From assembly GCA_001592805.2 (NCBI GenBank), contig CP051142.1, positions 2,294,001-2,358,000 of the forward strand: a stretch of 64,000 bases of DNA. Direction: 5' to 3'. How positions within the stretch are numbered: the stretch's first letter is position 1; each line of letters opens with the position of its first letter. Source of the stretch: Peltaster fructicola. Taxonomy: Eukaryota > Ascomycota > Dothideomycetes. Positions 23,548 through 32,770 of the stretch are shown here, piece after piece. Under the pieces are notes generated by a model. The model was not told the origin of the DNA. It did no database searches and was given only the letters and a program-made list of their open reading frames with translations. A program made the translations under genes and the position numbers.

Positions 23548-24871
23548 CTAGACGTAGCGTACTTTGACACCCATCCCAACCGTCGCAGCGAGCTTGTCCC
23601 AGAGCTCTCTCAACCGTTGCCGAAGCTTCACACGCAGGTCTCTTCGCAGTAGCATCAGGAAGGCAAAGACAAACAATAATAGCCGTATGCTCGCCAACGC
23701 TGAGATGGATCCGAAATTTTTGCGTGCGTACAAGAAAGTGTCTTGTAGCGATGACACCAATGCCTGGTATGTGAAAGGAGCAACAGGAGTGGACGGAGCT
23801 TTGCGTGATCCTTGCGAGCCACGGCGATTTGCTGCAGACGAGGTGTTCTTCGATGGTGACTTCGACAAGGATGTTGTTGGCTTGCTAGTCGGTTGAGGAG
23901 CACTTCGCTGCTTAGCAAGCTCTGCTTCCTCAGCTGCAGCCTTCTTTCTTCTCTTCTTCGGCTCGACGGGCTTCATCAACGCGTCGTGCCTCCTCTTGCT
24001 TCTTCTGCTCAATGGCTTCTCGTTCGCGCTGCTCTGCTAGAGCCTTCTCGCGGAGCGCTGCACCATTCTTCTCTTCTTTGACACTTTCAAGTGCGTGCAT
24101 GAAGGCCTCCTTGCGCTCCTCGTCCAACATTTCGCTCATCTCGATATACTGACGAGCATAATCCCACTCATCGTTGGCTGGGAGGACGTGCAGGATGTAC
24201 AGCTCCAGGATCTTGAGTCTTGTCTGCAGGTTCTTGGGAGATGTCGAGTGGATCGACATGGGAGTGCTAGTGCCATCACGGTCGCTGAACACAGATGCTG
24301 CAGTGTCGTCGTCGTTGGCGGCCAAATATCCCTCAAGCTTCTCCTGGTTCAGCTTCTGAGTAGTCATGTGTCCAAGCAGGAGAGTGGCTAGATTCACGAC
24401 AACCTCTCCGTCCACTTCGCCCTCATTTCCACCATAGCCTCTCTTCACAACCTCTTGCCAGATAGTGCCATCGCGTACTTTAGCAGCGAGTTCTCGCCAT
24501 TTTGTCGATCCGAATGTCGTCTTGCCCTCTTGCGGTCCAAGACCTATGATTGAATGCAGCAATGAGAGGTAGAACACCCAGACCTTCGTCCTTGTACCCT
24601 TGGAGCTCTGCGCGACTGGTGCAAGCTCGGCAGACAAGATGGCATTGGGTGCATCATTGATTTGGCCATCGGCTGCCGAACCTTGAGGTGAGACGACCGG
24701 CTCAAGCGTATCGTAAGCTTCTCGAAATCTCCTTGTGAGATAGAGCTGTGTGGCTTGCTTGTATGCTCGCACGATCAGGTTGTTCGTGGAGCGAGATCGT
24801 GATAGATGGTCGAATGAGCGGGAGAGGTACTGCGAGGACAGCGAGTCGCGGTCGCTCATGATGCTGTTCAT
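23548..24871 (-). CDS. Pex26-like tail-anchored peroxin, reading frame interrupted
   Basis: The N-terminal frame (24871 down to 23930) encodes alpha-helical repeats with VRAYKQATQLYLTRRFREAY near the start, then VWVFYLSLLHSIIGLGPQEG and LHVLPANDEWDYARQYIEM, then a Glu/Lys/Arg coiled coil. A second frame (ending at 23548) continues with a basic linker and one C-terminal hydrophobic helix (LLLFVFAFLMLL) followed by a basic tail, as in a tail-anchored membrane protein. Together this matches filamentous-fungal Pex26, the peroxisomal anchor for the Pex1-Pex6 ATPase. The frames differ by one base within the purine-rich coiled coil (about 23,934-23,975). Either an unusually short intron (34 nt at 23,934-23,967 would fit), a sequencing indel or a real lesion explains it. 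The start at 24871 is preferred over 25015. Confidence 0.7.
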
Positions 24872-25260
24872 CGTTGCGGCCACACTGCGCAGTTTCCGAA
24901 GCTGATGGATGCTGGTAGGAGAGATAAAGCTTTGTGATCGTCCTTGCGTGACAGGTCGCGCTTCTACCGAAGCTTCGGGCCTCGGGCAGAGGAATTGAAG
25001 TCCCAGCCACATCAAATGCCCGTGTCATGTTTCACGAGCAAACACAGCTTGCATGACACGTTTGTCACTGCGTCGCGAAAGGCGTCCGACTGCAGTACTG
25101 CGCCATCCAACGAGCGATGGCTTGCGACATCTTCATATGCTGAAGTGGTACCTGTCTCGTCAACCTCCCTGAGGCAGTAACGAGTCACGAGCCAAGCACA
25201 CTAACAACGTCATCCATTTCAGATCACTCTCTCACTCCTTCAATGCTCACATAGCATGCG
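24872..25260. promoter_or_regulatory. Shared divergent promoter region
   Basis: A 389-bp region separates the start codons of the Pex26-like gene (minus) and the PARN-like nuclease gene (plus). It must hold both promoters. No specific element is claimed. Confidence 0.35.
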
Positions 25261-26976
25261 ATGGACGTTACGCAGACCTCTTTCTACCCCTTGCTGGTCG
25301 ACATCCTGCATGATCTGTCCAAGGCCCATTTCGTGGCCTTTGATCTTGAGCTCTCGGGCGTTCCAGTGAAGCAAAACCGTGGACAGCAATCAGGTCGTCC
25401 TTCGCTACAAGAACGATACATTGAGACGAAAGCAGCAGCTCAGAAGTTTTCCATTCTTCAGTTTGGCTTGACCTGCGTGATCGAGGACACCGAGCTGGGC
25501 AAGTATGTTTGCAGGCCGTACAATTTCGAGATCAGTCCTCTGATTGATGATACTGGCCTTGGTATTGAGCGCGAGTTTACCTTCTCAAGTGGAGCGGTGT
25601 CATTCTTGCATACAGTCGACTTCGACTTCGCCAAACCTTTCAACGTGGGTGTACAGCATCTCTCTCGAGCAGAATGCTCACTAGCTCGGGAAAACTTCGA
25701 AAAACGCCAAAGGAAAGATGCTGTGGCCGATATGCATATCAAAGACACGGATGTGCAAGCTCTAGCATTGATGAAGTCAACGCGTCGCTCCATCGATATA
25801 TGGCTTAGAGAGTCTAGAGTTGGCGACGTAGACACTCTTCTCATCGCTCCCAAAGGTGCCGGTACAGCGCCAGCTGATTCTGCCTCTTTGCCTCCCGAGT
25901 TCAATGGCTTCCAGAGACGTCTCATCCATCAGCTTGTTAGAGCAGAGTACCCGAACTTGGTAAGTTTCAGCACTAGAGGTGGAATTCAAATTGGCCACTT
26001 GGACCAAGAGCGAGAAGCTCGCATTCTTACAGAACGCAAAGCAGACAACAACACTCGCATCAACAAGCAGAAAGGATTCCGCTGGGTCATCGATGCATTG
26101 TTGGGCGAGGACATTTCATCTCTCGATCTTAGTTTCTGCGCCCACGATCCTCTCACGGGAGAAGCAGTATCTGTGGACAAGGACGAGATGAGAGGCCGCT
26201 TCAGCAGTGCAACATATCGACTACGGGGTCGTCCTCGAGTCATGGTCGGCCACAACTGCTTCCTCGATCTCGTCTACATTTATCATACCTTCATAGGACA
26301 ACTGCCCGACACAGTCGAAGAGTTCAGTCAAGCTTTGCACTCGGCATGGCCTACAATCATCGACACGAAGTATATGGCAACACATAACTGTGGTGATATC
26401 AGTCCGGCGTCATCACTCGAAGAGATCGCTTATCAGCTCAGACCACGATTGGGAGAAGATGAGCTTGATACAGTAGATGAAGACCACAACAAGTATGTCG
26501 AAGTCGACCACTTCCACGAAGCTGGATTCGATAGCTTGTTGACAGGACAAATCGCAATTCGCTTGTCCAGAAAGCTCGACCGAGAAGATATTTACATTAA
26601 GGACCTAGAAGATGACATGGGTGGAGTTAGTATCTCTGGCGCCGTCAAAAAGACCAAGAGTGTCCTTGACGCAGCTCTCTCGAGCGTAGGTCTAACCAAA
26701 CCATCTCAGAGCAGCGGCTTTATACCAGCTGACCCGGATGCTACCTGGAAAACAACAGGAGAGCCCACGCTTAAGCCTCAAGATCCTGACGATCCATTCA
26801 AATTCGAGCCTGGCTTGAAATACATACCGTATGTCCCAACGCCAGAGGAAGTCAAGGGCATAATGGGAGGCATGCCCAGATTCGACGGAGACTTCTGGCG
26901 AGTCTATGGGAACAATCTTCGTGTCTTCGGAACTCAGGAAGGTTTGCTAGCATTGAATGCTTCAGTAGGTAAGTAG
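25261..26976 (+). CDS. CAF1/PARN-family 3'-5' exoribonuclease
   Basis: A single exon encodes 571 residues with a DEDD-type exonuclease fold. Motif I is FDLELSG (Asp28, Glu30). Motif II is in HNCFLDLVYIYH (about 330-340). Motif III is HEAGFDSLLTG (about 419-429). An insert of about 200 residues sits between motifs I and II, as in PARN and its relatives (human PARN and PNLDC1, fission yeast Triman). Such enzymes trim poly(A) or short RNA 3' ends, including piRNA-like and priRNA species. No R3H or clear RRM domain is seen, which favours the PNLDC1/Triman type over PARN itself. A GTAAGT sequence at the very end (26969) could start an intron with a different C terminus; this is unresolved. It shares its upstream region with the Pex26-like gene. 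Confidence 0.84.
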   Translation: MDVTQTSFYPLLVDILHDLSKAHFVAFDLELSGVPVKQNRGQQSGRPSLQERYIETKAAAQKFSILQFGLTCVIEDTELGKYVCRPYNFEISPLIDDTGLGIEREFTFSSGAVSFLHTVDFDFAKPFNVGVQHLSRAECSLARENFEKRQRKDAVADMHIKDTDVQALALMKSTRRSIDIWLRESRVGDVDTLLIAPKGAGTAPADSASLPPEFNGFQRRLIHQLVRAEYPNLVSFSTRGGIQIGHLDQEREARILTERKADNNTRINKQKGFRWVIDALLGEDISSLDLSFCAHDPLTGEAVSVDKDEMRGRFSSATYRLRGRPRVMVGHNCFLDLVYIYHTFIGQLPDTVEEFSQALHSAWPTIIDTKYMATHNCGDISPASSLEEIAYQLRPRLGEDELDTVDEDHNKYVEVDHFHEAGFDSLLTGQIAIRLSRKLDREDIYIKDLEDDMGGVSISGAVKKTKSVLDAALSSVGLTKPSQSSGFIPADPDATWKTTGEPTLKPQDPDDPFKFEPGLKYIPYVPTPEEVKGIMGGMPRFDGDFWRVYGNNLRVFGTQEGLLALNASVGK

Positions 26977-27117
26977 ATCAGCAGCCATGTAACTGGTCAG
27001 ACGAGCCTCCACCAGCCCGGCCCCCACACTTGTCTTGACAGCTTCCTATCTCGGTCGCTACACTTATATCAACCTTTCTTTCTGCTGTGTCACATCTAGT
27101 CCTTCTTGATTACTACC

Positions 27118-28107
27118 ATGGCGAACAACGAGCATGACGGCAACGCTGAGCAGCACCGAAAGGCCATCATTGGGAACTCCAAAGACTTTTGGTACTATTC
27201 CTCCCGTCATGGCTTCGACCTTACACATTCGAGCTCGGAGGCCTCTGAGCATCGTGTGAGCATAGACACATCAACATTACCAGTGACAGTGGATCCAGCC
27301 AAGACAGCATTGGTGATCATTGACATGCAAAACTTCTTCCTCAGTCCAGCATTTGATCGAGATGTTCACGGTGCTGGTCACAAGGCGATGAAGCAGCTAG
27401 CTGAGCATGCTATACCTGCAGCACGAAGAGCCGGCATACGAGTCGTCTGGCTCAATTGGGGTCTTACTCAACAAGAGGTTGATGACATGCCACCTGCCAT
27501 CACACGTGCCTTTGGTTTCGAAGCTGTTGTAGACGAGAGTCAAAATCCAAGCTCTGAAAGCATTGCAGTCGATAGACAGGGTATTCCAAGACAGCAAGGC
27601 GCCAATATTGTGTTGCAGAAAGGCAAAGATGCCAAGATCTACAAGGGGCTCGGTCATGATTGTGGCATTTTGCTGGATCCAACAACTGGACAGGAGAATG
27701 ATGCTGGCAAGCTGCTCATGCGAGATCAGTGGAACGCTGCTTTGTGCCAACCACTGGACAAGATGTACGAGGAAGGACTGAAATTGGAAAGCCGACCTGA
27801 TGTTCTCGTCCACAAGAACAGAATGAGTGGTATGTGGGGAGCCAGGACTGAGCTCGAGGACTTTCTTGAGAAGGAAGGCATCAAAACTCTACTCTTCGCC
27901 GGTGTCAACACTGACCAATGCGTTGCCGGCACCTTGCAAGATGCTTTCTCGAAGGGCTACGATTGCATTCTGCTCCACGACGGTGCTGGAACTACGAGTC
28001 CTGACTTTGCGCAGGAGTGCATAGCATTCAACAGCGCGAGGTCATGGGGCTTTGTGGCATCGTGCATGCAGTTTGCAGAAGGCGTTGCCAAGACTTTCAA
28101 CGGGTGA
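27118..28107 (+). CDS. Isochorismatase-family hydrolase
   Basis: A single exon encodes 329 residues from ATG 27118; an ATG four codons upstream (27106) is also possible. The cysteine-hydrolase triad is visible: Asp69 in VIIDMQNFF, Lys233 in VHKNRMSGMWG and Cys268 in NTDQCVAG. The family includes isochorismatase, nicotinamidase, N-carbamoylsarcosine amidase and ureidoacrylate hydrolase. An extended N terminus (SKDFWYYSSRHGFDLTH) is common in fungal members. The substrate is not deducible from sequence. No secretion or mitochondrial signal is seen, so the enzyme is probably cytosolic. It is only distantly related to the 204-residue member at 11374. The stop overlaps a possible GTGAGC donor, so a further 3' exon cannot be excluded. 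Confidence 0.86.
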   Translation: MANNEHDGNAEQHRKAIIGNSKDFWYYSSRHGFDLTHSSSEASEHRVSIDTSTLPVTVDPAKTALVIIDMQNFFLSPAFDRDVHGAGHKAMKQLAEHAIPAARRAGIRVVWLNWGLTQQEVDDMPPAITRAFGFEAVVDESQNPSSESIAVDRQGIPRQQGANIVLQKGKDAKIYKGLGHDCGILLDPTTGQENDAGKLLMRDQWNAALCQPLDKMYEEGLKLESRPDVLVHKNRMSGMWGARTELEDFLEKEGIKTLLFAGVNTDQCVAGTLQDAFSKGYDCILLHDGAGTTSPDFAQECIAFNSARSWGFVASCMQFAEGVAKTFNG

Positions 28108-28259
28108 GCTTGTGATACCACGCGATGTGAGGTCTGTCGCTTGGGTGAGTTTGCAATGTCACCTGGCAATAGCTCATGTACAACAACTTGCGTTCAAGAC
28201 CTTCACAACTATCGATCACTGATCACTCCTACCAACAAACCCCTTCTACAGACATCGTA

Positions 28260-29285
28260 ATGGCTCCAAGCGGCGAGGCTCGTCAACCAACCAAACCAAA
28301 GTCATTGAAAGACATTCCAGAGATCGCTGGGCGCTATGCAAAGCAATACGTCAGCACTGAGTCGACTGCAGTTCGTCGAGATCCGAAGACATTCAGTCTC
28401 AAGCCAGCAGGCTGGAAACGCTGGACAACTGATCGCTACATGCGCTTCATTGACTCCCTGAGAGCCAACACCAACCTTCTACCTTTCGCCGAACAAGAAG
28501 GCCTTCCACTCGAAGAAGTACAGCATCTGTTCACTCATGTCATCTGCGATCAGTTGTACAACAACGCTGAGCGTGTCCGCCAAGCCGCAGAGGCGCGGCT
28601 TGTGGGACACATCAAGGTCCTGGCTGAGAGCGGTACACCATGCAGGACATGGACCCAGAAGGACGTCGAAGGCGAACTCATGCGAGTTCGTGTTGGAGAG
28701 CTCGTCCTTATCACTCCTGCCGGCACACAGCTCACCGTCGAGCGTTCAGAGCTCACAGAGGATGACTTAACATACCTAAAGGGCGAGCTGACTGAGCCAC
28801 AGTGGAATGTCTTGCACACCGTCAAGGCGGGTCCTCCGAAGAAGGCATTTCCTGCGGCCGTTGAAGAGGCACCACTCTTGGTTCAGCAGGCAGCGGAGGT
28901 CATCGAGGAGAAGCCCAAGGTCAGCAAGGCTGCAGATCCTGCTAGCAAAAAGCGGAAGATCGAGGCATCTCAAGAAGACATAGAGCAGGCAGATGCTGCC
29001 AAAGGGAAGAAGCGAAAGATCGAGGCATCCGAAGGAGAGGTAGAGCAGGCAGATGCTACCAAAGGGAAGGACCGGACTGTCGAGATATCTGGAGGAGAGG
29101 TAAAGCAGGCGGACGCTGCCAAGAAGAAGAAGCGATTTATCGAGGTATCTGAAGAAGAGGTAGGGCGGACGGACGCTGCCAAAGTGAAGAAGCGAAAGAT
29201 CGAGGCAGCCGAAGAAGAGGTGGAGCAGGCAGATGCTGCTAGGAGGAAGAAGCCAAAGATCGAGGTCGTTGACCTCAGTGATTAG
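28260..29285 (+). CDS. Unknown nuclear-type protein with 20-residue tandem repeats
   Basis: One exon encodes 341 residues. The first 210 residues look folded (GWKRWTTDRYMRFIDSLRAN, then VGELVLITPAGTQLTVERSE), but I do not recognise a domain. The last 110 residues are five 60-bp units plus a partial one, each giving about KKRKIEASEGEVEQADAAKG, so a basic KKRK block alternates with an acidic block. KKRK looks like a monopartite nuclear signal. The protein ends with IEVVDLSD, which matches a SUMO-interacting motif (hydrophobic VVDL next to acids); this is a pattern match only. The start at 28260 (MAPSGEARQ) is preferred over 28176, which adds 28 residues. Repeat number may vary between strains. 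Confidence 0.75.
   Translation: MAPSGEARQPTKPKSLKDIPEIAGRYAKQYVSTESTAVRRDPKTFSLKPAGWKRWTTDRYMRFIDSLRANTNLLPFAEQEGLPLEEVQHLFTHVICDQLYNNAERVRQAAEARLVGHIKVLAESGTPCRTWTQKDVEGELMRVRVGELVLITPAGTQLTVERSELTEDDLTYLKGELTEPQWNVLHTVKAGPPKKAFPAAVEEAPLLVQQAAEVIEEKPKVSKAADPASKKRKIEASQEDIEQADAAKGKKRKIEASEGEVEQADATKGKDRTVEISGGEVKQADAAKKKKRFIEVSEEEVGRTDAAKVKKRKIEAAEEEVEQADAARRKKPKIEVVDLSD
28950..29285 (+). repeat. 60-bp coding minisatellite, five units plus partial
   Basis: Units start at 28950, 29010, 29070, 29130 and 29190, and a 36-nt partial unit with the stop codon starts at 29250. All are in the same frame and the same length. The first, second and fifth units are most alike; the third and fourth differ at several codons, so the array is not newly made. 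Confidence 0.9.
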
Positions 29286-29857
29286 GAAGCGTTAAAGTAC
29301 TGCTGTATGCCTTGCCTTGCCTTTGAACAAGTGTGAACGGTCGTCGGTGATAGCATCGAGGTCGGTGTGAGACCATTGGTACTGCTGGCACTTGGACGTA
29401 CGCTTGTTCGCTTATGCTCCGGAGTATCGTTATAAGGATGTTCCTATCATGTTAAACGTAAGCGTCGTAGGCACTGGCCATCGGTGCTAGGAGTTGGCTG
29501 CATCTTGCACAAGCAATGTCCCTAGCATACCCATAAGCATTGTATTTTATTCCAGGTACAACCGATACGAGGATAGAACGACTCCATCGCTCGAGCGTTG
29601 GAGAACAACTCGACCAGTCGCCTCGATCAACTGCTTGACGCAACAATGTCCTGGTCGTAATGGCGGAATGCCTTCTCGACGACCATCGATGGCCAGCTCA
29701 AGGAGTGAGTATATCAAAGCAGAACGCCACCTTCGCCAAAACCTTCCAGCAAATTCTACGAGCACGTGATGATGAACATCAACACAACATTTAGAGCTTC
29801 TTGACCACAACCTTCTCATTCTTACACCTCACATACTACAAGCAACACAGGAGCATC
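29286..29857. other. Intergenic region
   Basis: Contains the 3' end of the repeat-protein gene and the promoter and leader of the PHF5A gene. Short open frames on both strands have no recognisable product. Confidence 0.4.
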
Positions 29858-30184
29858 ATGTCGCGCCATCACCCAGATTTGGTCATGTGTCGCAAGACCA
29901 GTGGTCTCTCGATCGGCCGCCTTTGCGACAAGTGCGACGGCAAGTGTCCAGTTTGCGATTCCTACGTCCGCCCTACCACTCTCGTGCGCATCTGCGATGA
30001 GTGCTCCTTCGGCAACTACCAGAACAAATGCGTTGTCTGCGGTGGCGACGGCATCAGCGATGCATTCTACTGCTTTGCCTGCACACGACTCGAGAAAGAC
30101 AGAGATGGTTGTCCGAAGATCATAAACTTGGGCAGTAGCAGGACAGATCTGTTCTACCAGAAGAAGAACTTTAGAAATCATTGA
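29858..30184 (+). CDS. ini1: SF3b complex subunit PHF5A/Ini1/Rds3
   Basis: A single exon encodes 108 residues. Cysteine pairs are spread through the chain ([23 protein letters not shown]), forming the zinc-knot fold of PHF5A. The N terminus [16 protein letters not shown] and the length are those of the family. PHF5A/Rds3 is a core part of the SF3b module of the U2 snRNP, where it helps recognise the intron branch-site adenosine and contacts SF3B1. It acts in the nucleus. The ATG at 29858 is chosen because it gives the conserved start; an upstream in-frame ATG at 29801 would add 19 unrelated residues. The gene has no intron. Confidence 0.96.
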   Translation: MSRHHPDLVMCRKTSGLSIGRLCDKCDGKCPVCDSYVRPTTLVRICDECSFGNYQNKCVVCGGDGISDAFYCFACTRLEKDRDGCPKIINLGSSRTDLFYQKKNFRNH

Positions 30185-30814
30185 GAGGAAGTGTGTGGTA
30201 TAAATCTCGACAAAATTGCTTCGCAGCAGCTGCTATGGCATCCAGAAATACATTCAGTACCTCAGACGCAGCCTGGTGGCACGCATCTCACACAGCTAAG
30301 CCTGGTGTCCTGGATAGACGATACTAGAGACACCATCTCTTGCATCGTTGGCAGGGGATAAAGGCGCCAATCACACACATGAGTACTCCACCAGAGACCG
30401 GCCATTCGTGCGGCAGTAACAACAGCAGCAGATGCTGCAGCGACAAAGCTTCTTCGCACCCATTGGTACAGCGAAAATCACATGAGCAACATGACAACAC
30501 TCTCAACAGGCTGCATGTCCACGGCTTGTACTACGGGCACACACTGCGGAGCTGTAGCACAGCAAGACGTAGTAAACCTCATCAGAGCGTATTGATCAGG
30601 GCAAATAATAATACTGTAGCATCAAATATGCTACACAATGGATGCACATTCGTCATCACTTGCGTAAACTCCCTTACCTACTGCATCGATTGAGATTGGA
30701 AAGTGAAGTCTCCAAGATCCCGTAGGTGCAATTCAGAAGTATGATGAGAACTGAGAGCTAAGATCTCCTAGTCATTGTTGCTTTTCCGCAAACAGCCACG
30801 ACCGTTCATTCCTT
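30185..30814. other. Intergenic region between converging genes
   Basis: A 630-bp stretch lies between the 3' ends of PHF5A (plus) and the GH32 gene (minus). It is A/T-richer than its flanks towards 30,600-30,720. No gene or repeat is recognised. Confidence 0.4.
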
Positions 30815-32770
30815 TTAGTTACCTGCCCACCAGGTGTAGTTGTCGGTCTGCTGAGCAGTGTCAAAGACCAGCTGCGCAGACGAGTTCAATGGCCTTTCTG
30901 GCCAGGCATTAGTCAGTCCAACCCATGCTTCAATGCTTGAGAAGGTCGCCGTTGAGCCAGGCTGAACGTACTGTCCCCAGCCTGTACTGCATTGCATGGA
31001 AGGATAGATTCTGGTGGTGAGGGTGAACCTATCATTGACGTAGATCTCGACCAGCGAGCCATCAATGAAGATATCGAATGTCACAGCCTCCGGCTTGCCA
31101 GTGGATGCCAGGGTGTATGGCTCGAAGTAGCCAGTAACCGTAACATTAGCAAACTCTTTGATAAGACTAGAGTGGGACCTGTCGACCAGGATTGTGTTGT
31201 TTGAAGGACTCCAGAGAACTGTGGTGTACTCTCTGTTGTCAGGCGAGGCTGCGAACACCACACCAAATGCACCAGTTGCCGCTGTGACCGTCACCTTGAT
31301 CTCCATGCGAGATGAACCCTGACCTATGACTTTGGCATTGTCGCAATAGCCTGACTTGAAGGTCTTGTATGATGCGCCCTTTCGAAGGCCAGCAACAACA
31401 TCTGGAGCTGGCCGTCTGCCGAGTGTAGAGGCGAAATATGTTCCATCGGCGTTCTTCTTGAGGACAGCCTGCTTGCTGCTTGCCAATGTACCTTGTGGGT
31501 CGCTCAGGTGATCAGCCTCGTGCACGAAGACCTCTCTGGGTATCGTGAGCGAGCCCTGGAATCCCTGTTGTACCGTGGAGAACAAGCCATCATCGCCAGT
31601 GATGTCCTCTGGAGCCCATGTCCACTCGATACGGCGTGAAGGTGTCGTTTTCGTGTCGTTGAACGAGGTGACAGCATAAGCCAGGCCCCAGTCTGCCGCA
31701 CCTCCGCTGACTGGTGAGAACTCAACGGACTGATTGTTCCGCTTGGAGAGCGTGCCTTCGTTCCATAACGCCCAGTGGCTGGACTCGTGGAAGGAGACGT
31801 TGCCGCCTTCGCTGCCCATGCCAATGAACCAATGCTCGGTGCCGCTGCTATCCTTGAGCGAATAGAAGCTGCTGACCTCGAAGTTGTAACCGTAACTGCC
31901 TGTCGTCAAGGCCGATGCCAGAGTAGTGTTTGCAGCTGGTTCAAAGAGTGATCCGAGGAATGTCCATTTCGTCAGGTCGCTCGATGGCGCAGTCCACAAC
32001 GGCATCCTTGGGCCCACACCTTTGATGCCTGAACCAAATACTGCGTAGTAGTGTGGTTCCGACTGCTCAAGTAGCTTGTCCAGGGTGGTGTCGGCGAAGA
32101 AGAAAGGATCTCTGAATCCTGTCAGGTTCCAGTACATAGGGGCTTCATTCGTGGTAGCATTGATGACAGGTCCATCTCCATAGTACTCCCAGCTCTTGCC
32201 GCCATCGTGACTTAGAGCCAGTGCTTGCGTCTCTGTGTAAGGCGTATATGGGATGGAATAGCTGGTTGGCAGATGCGCAACGCTCGTGTAGAAGGCCAGA
32301 AGAGTCCCGTCTTGCTGGCCTTGAAGATTGACAGGTTGAGCTGTGCCAGAGAATATGCCGAGCCCATTGTAATTGCCATAACCAGTTGGACCTAGGGCTA
32401 GACCAAGATCTGTCCAAGTAACGAGATCGTGGCTGATAGCAGATCCCCATGATATGTTGCCCCAGTTGATGTGTTGCGGATGCCATTGATATGAGAGGTG
32501 ATAGACTCTCCGGACCGGATCATATAATGGACCGCAAGGATCGTTCTGCCAGCCGCTGGGAGCATTGAAGTGGCTATATGGTCGCCACCTTGTGAATAAG
32601 GAGTTATTGCCAGCCGCTCGAACATCAGCCGCAGTCAGAGCTGAACAGCTTCTACCTTGACCATGCGGTTGACCCCATTGAGCAGGACCACCACTTCCTC
32701 CGTACCAGCCGTGAGCCTGACTAGGCAGTAATTGAGCTGCTATTAGAGCTGTCGCGAAGTAAGAACGCAT
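30815..32770 (-). CDS. Secreted GH32 beta-fructosidase (invertase/inulinase/levanase type)
   Basis: One exon on the minus strand encodes 651 residues. MRSYFATALIAAQLLPSQAH is a signal peptide; for this reason the start at 32770 is chosen over 32854. The GH32 five-bladed propeller has the nucleophile Asp77 in SGWQNDPCG, the transition-state stabiliser Asp221 in GFRDPFFF and probable acid/base Glu298 in YNFEVSSFY. Fungal invertases usually have Glu-Cys at that last site; here Cys is replaced by Val. A C-terminal beta-sandwich follows (DIFIDGSLVEIYVNDRFTL). Enzymes of this family split sucrose, inulin or levan outside the cell, or transfer fructose. Sequence alone cannot choose between these. 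The lack of introns and the solitary position (no sugar transporter or regulator beside it) are notable but not diagnostic. Confidence 0.88.
   Translation of the reverse strand: MRSYFATALIAAQLLPSQAHGWYGGSGGPAQWGQPHGQGRSCSALTAADVRAAGNNSLFTRWRPYSHFNAPSGWQNDPCGPLYDPVRRVYHLSYQWHPQHINWGNISWGSAISHDLVTWTDLGLALGPTGYGNYNGLGIFSGTAQPVNLQGQQDGTLLAFYTSVAHLPTSYSIPYTPYTETQALALSHDGGKSWEYYGDGPVINATTNEAPMYWNLTGFRDPFFFADTTLDKLLEQSEPHYYAVFGSGIKGVGPRMPLWTAPSSDLTKWTFLGSLFEPAANTTLASALTTGSYGYNFEVSSFYSLKDSSGTEHWFIGMGSEGGNVSFHESSHWALWNEGTLSKRNNQSVEFSPVSGGAADWGLAYAVTSFNDTKTTPSRRIEWTWAPEDITGDDGLFSTVQQGFQGSLTIPREVFVHEADHLSDPQGTLASSKQAVLKKNADGTYFASTLGRRPAPDVVAGLRKGASYKTFKSGYCDNAKVIGQGSSRMEIKVTVTAATGAFGVVFAASPDNREYTTVLWSPSNNTILVDRSHSSLIKEFANVTVTGYFEPYTLASTGKPEAVTFDIFIDGSLVEIYVNDRFTLTTRIYPSMQCSTGWGQYVQPGSTATFSSIEAWVGLTNAWPERPLNSSAQLVFDTAQQTDNYTWWAGN

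Noticed and set aside
16540-25015. Possible functional cluster of membrane-traffic genes (Atg38-like, GRAM-VASt, Pex26-like)
   Set aside because: They are interrupted by Iwr1, lie on both strands and act in separate pathways; neighbourhood is probably coincidental.
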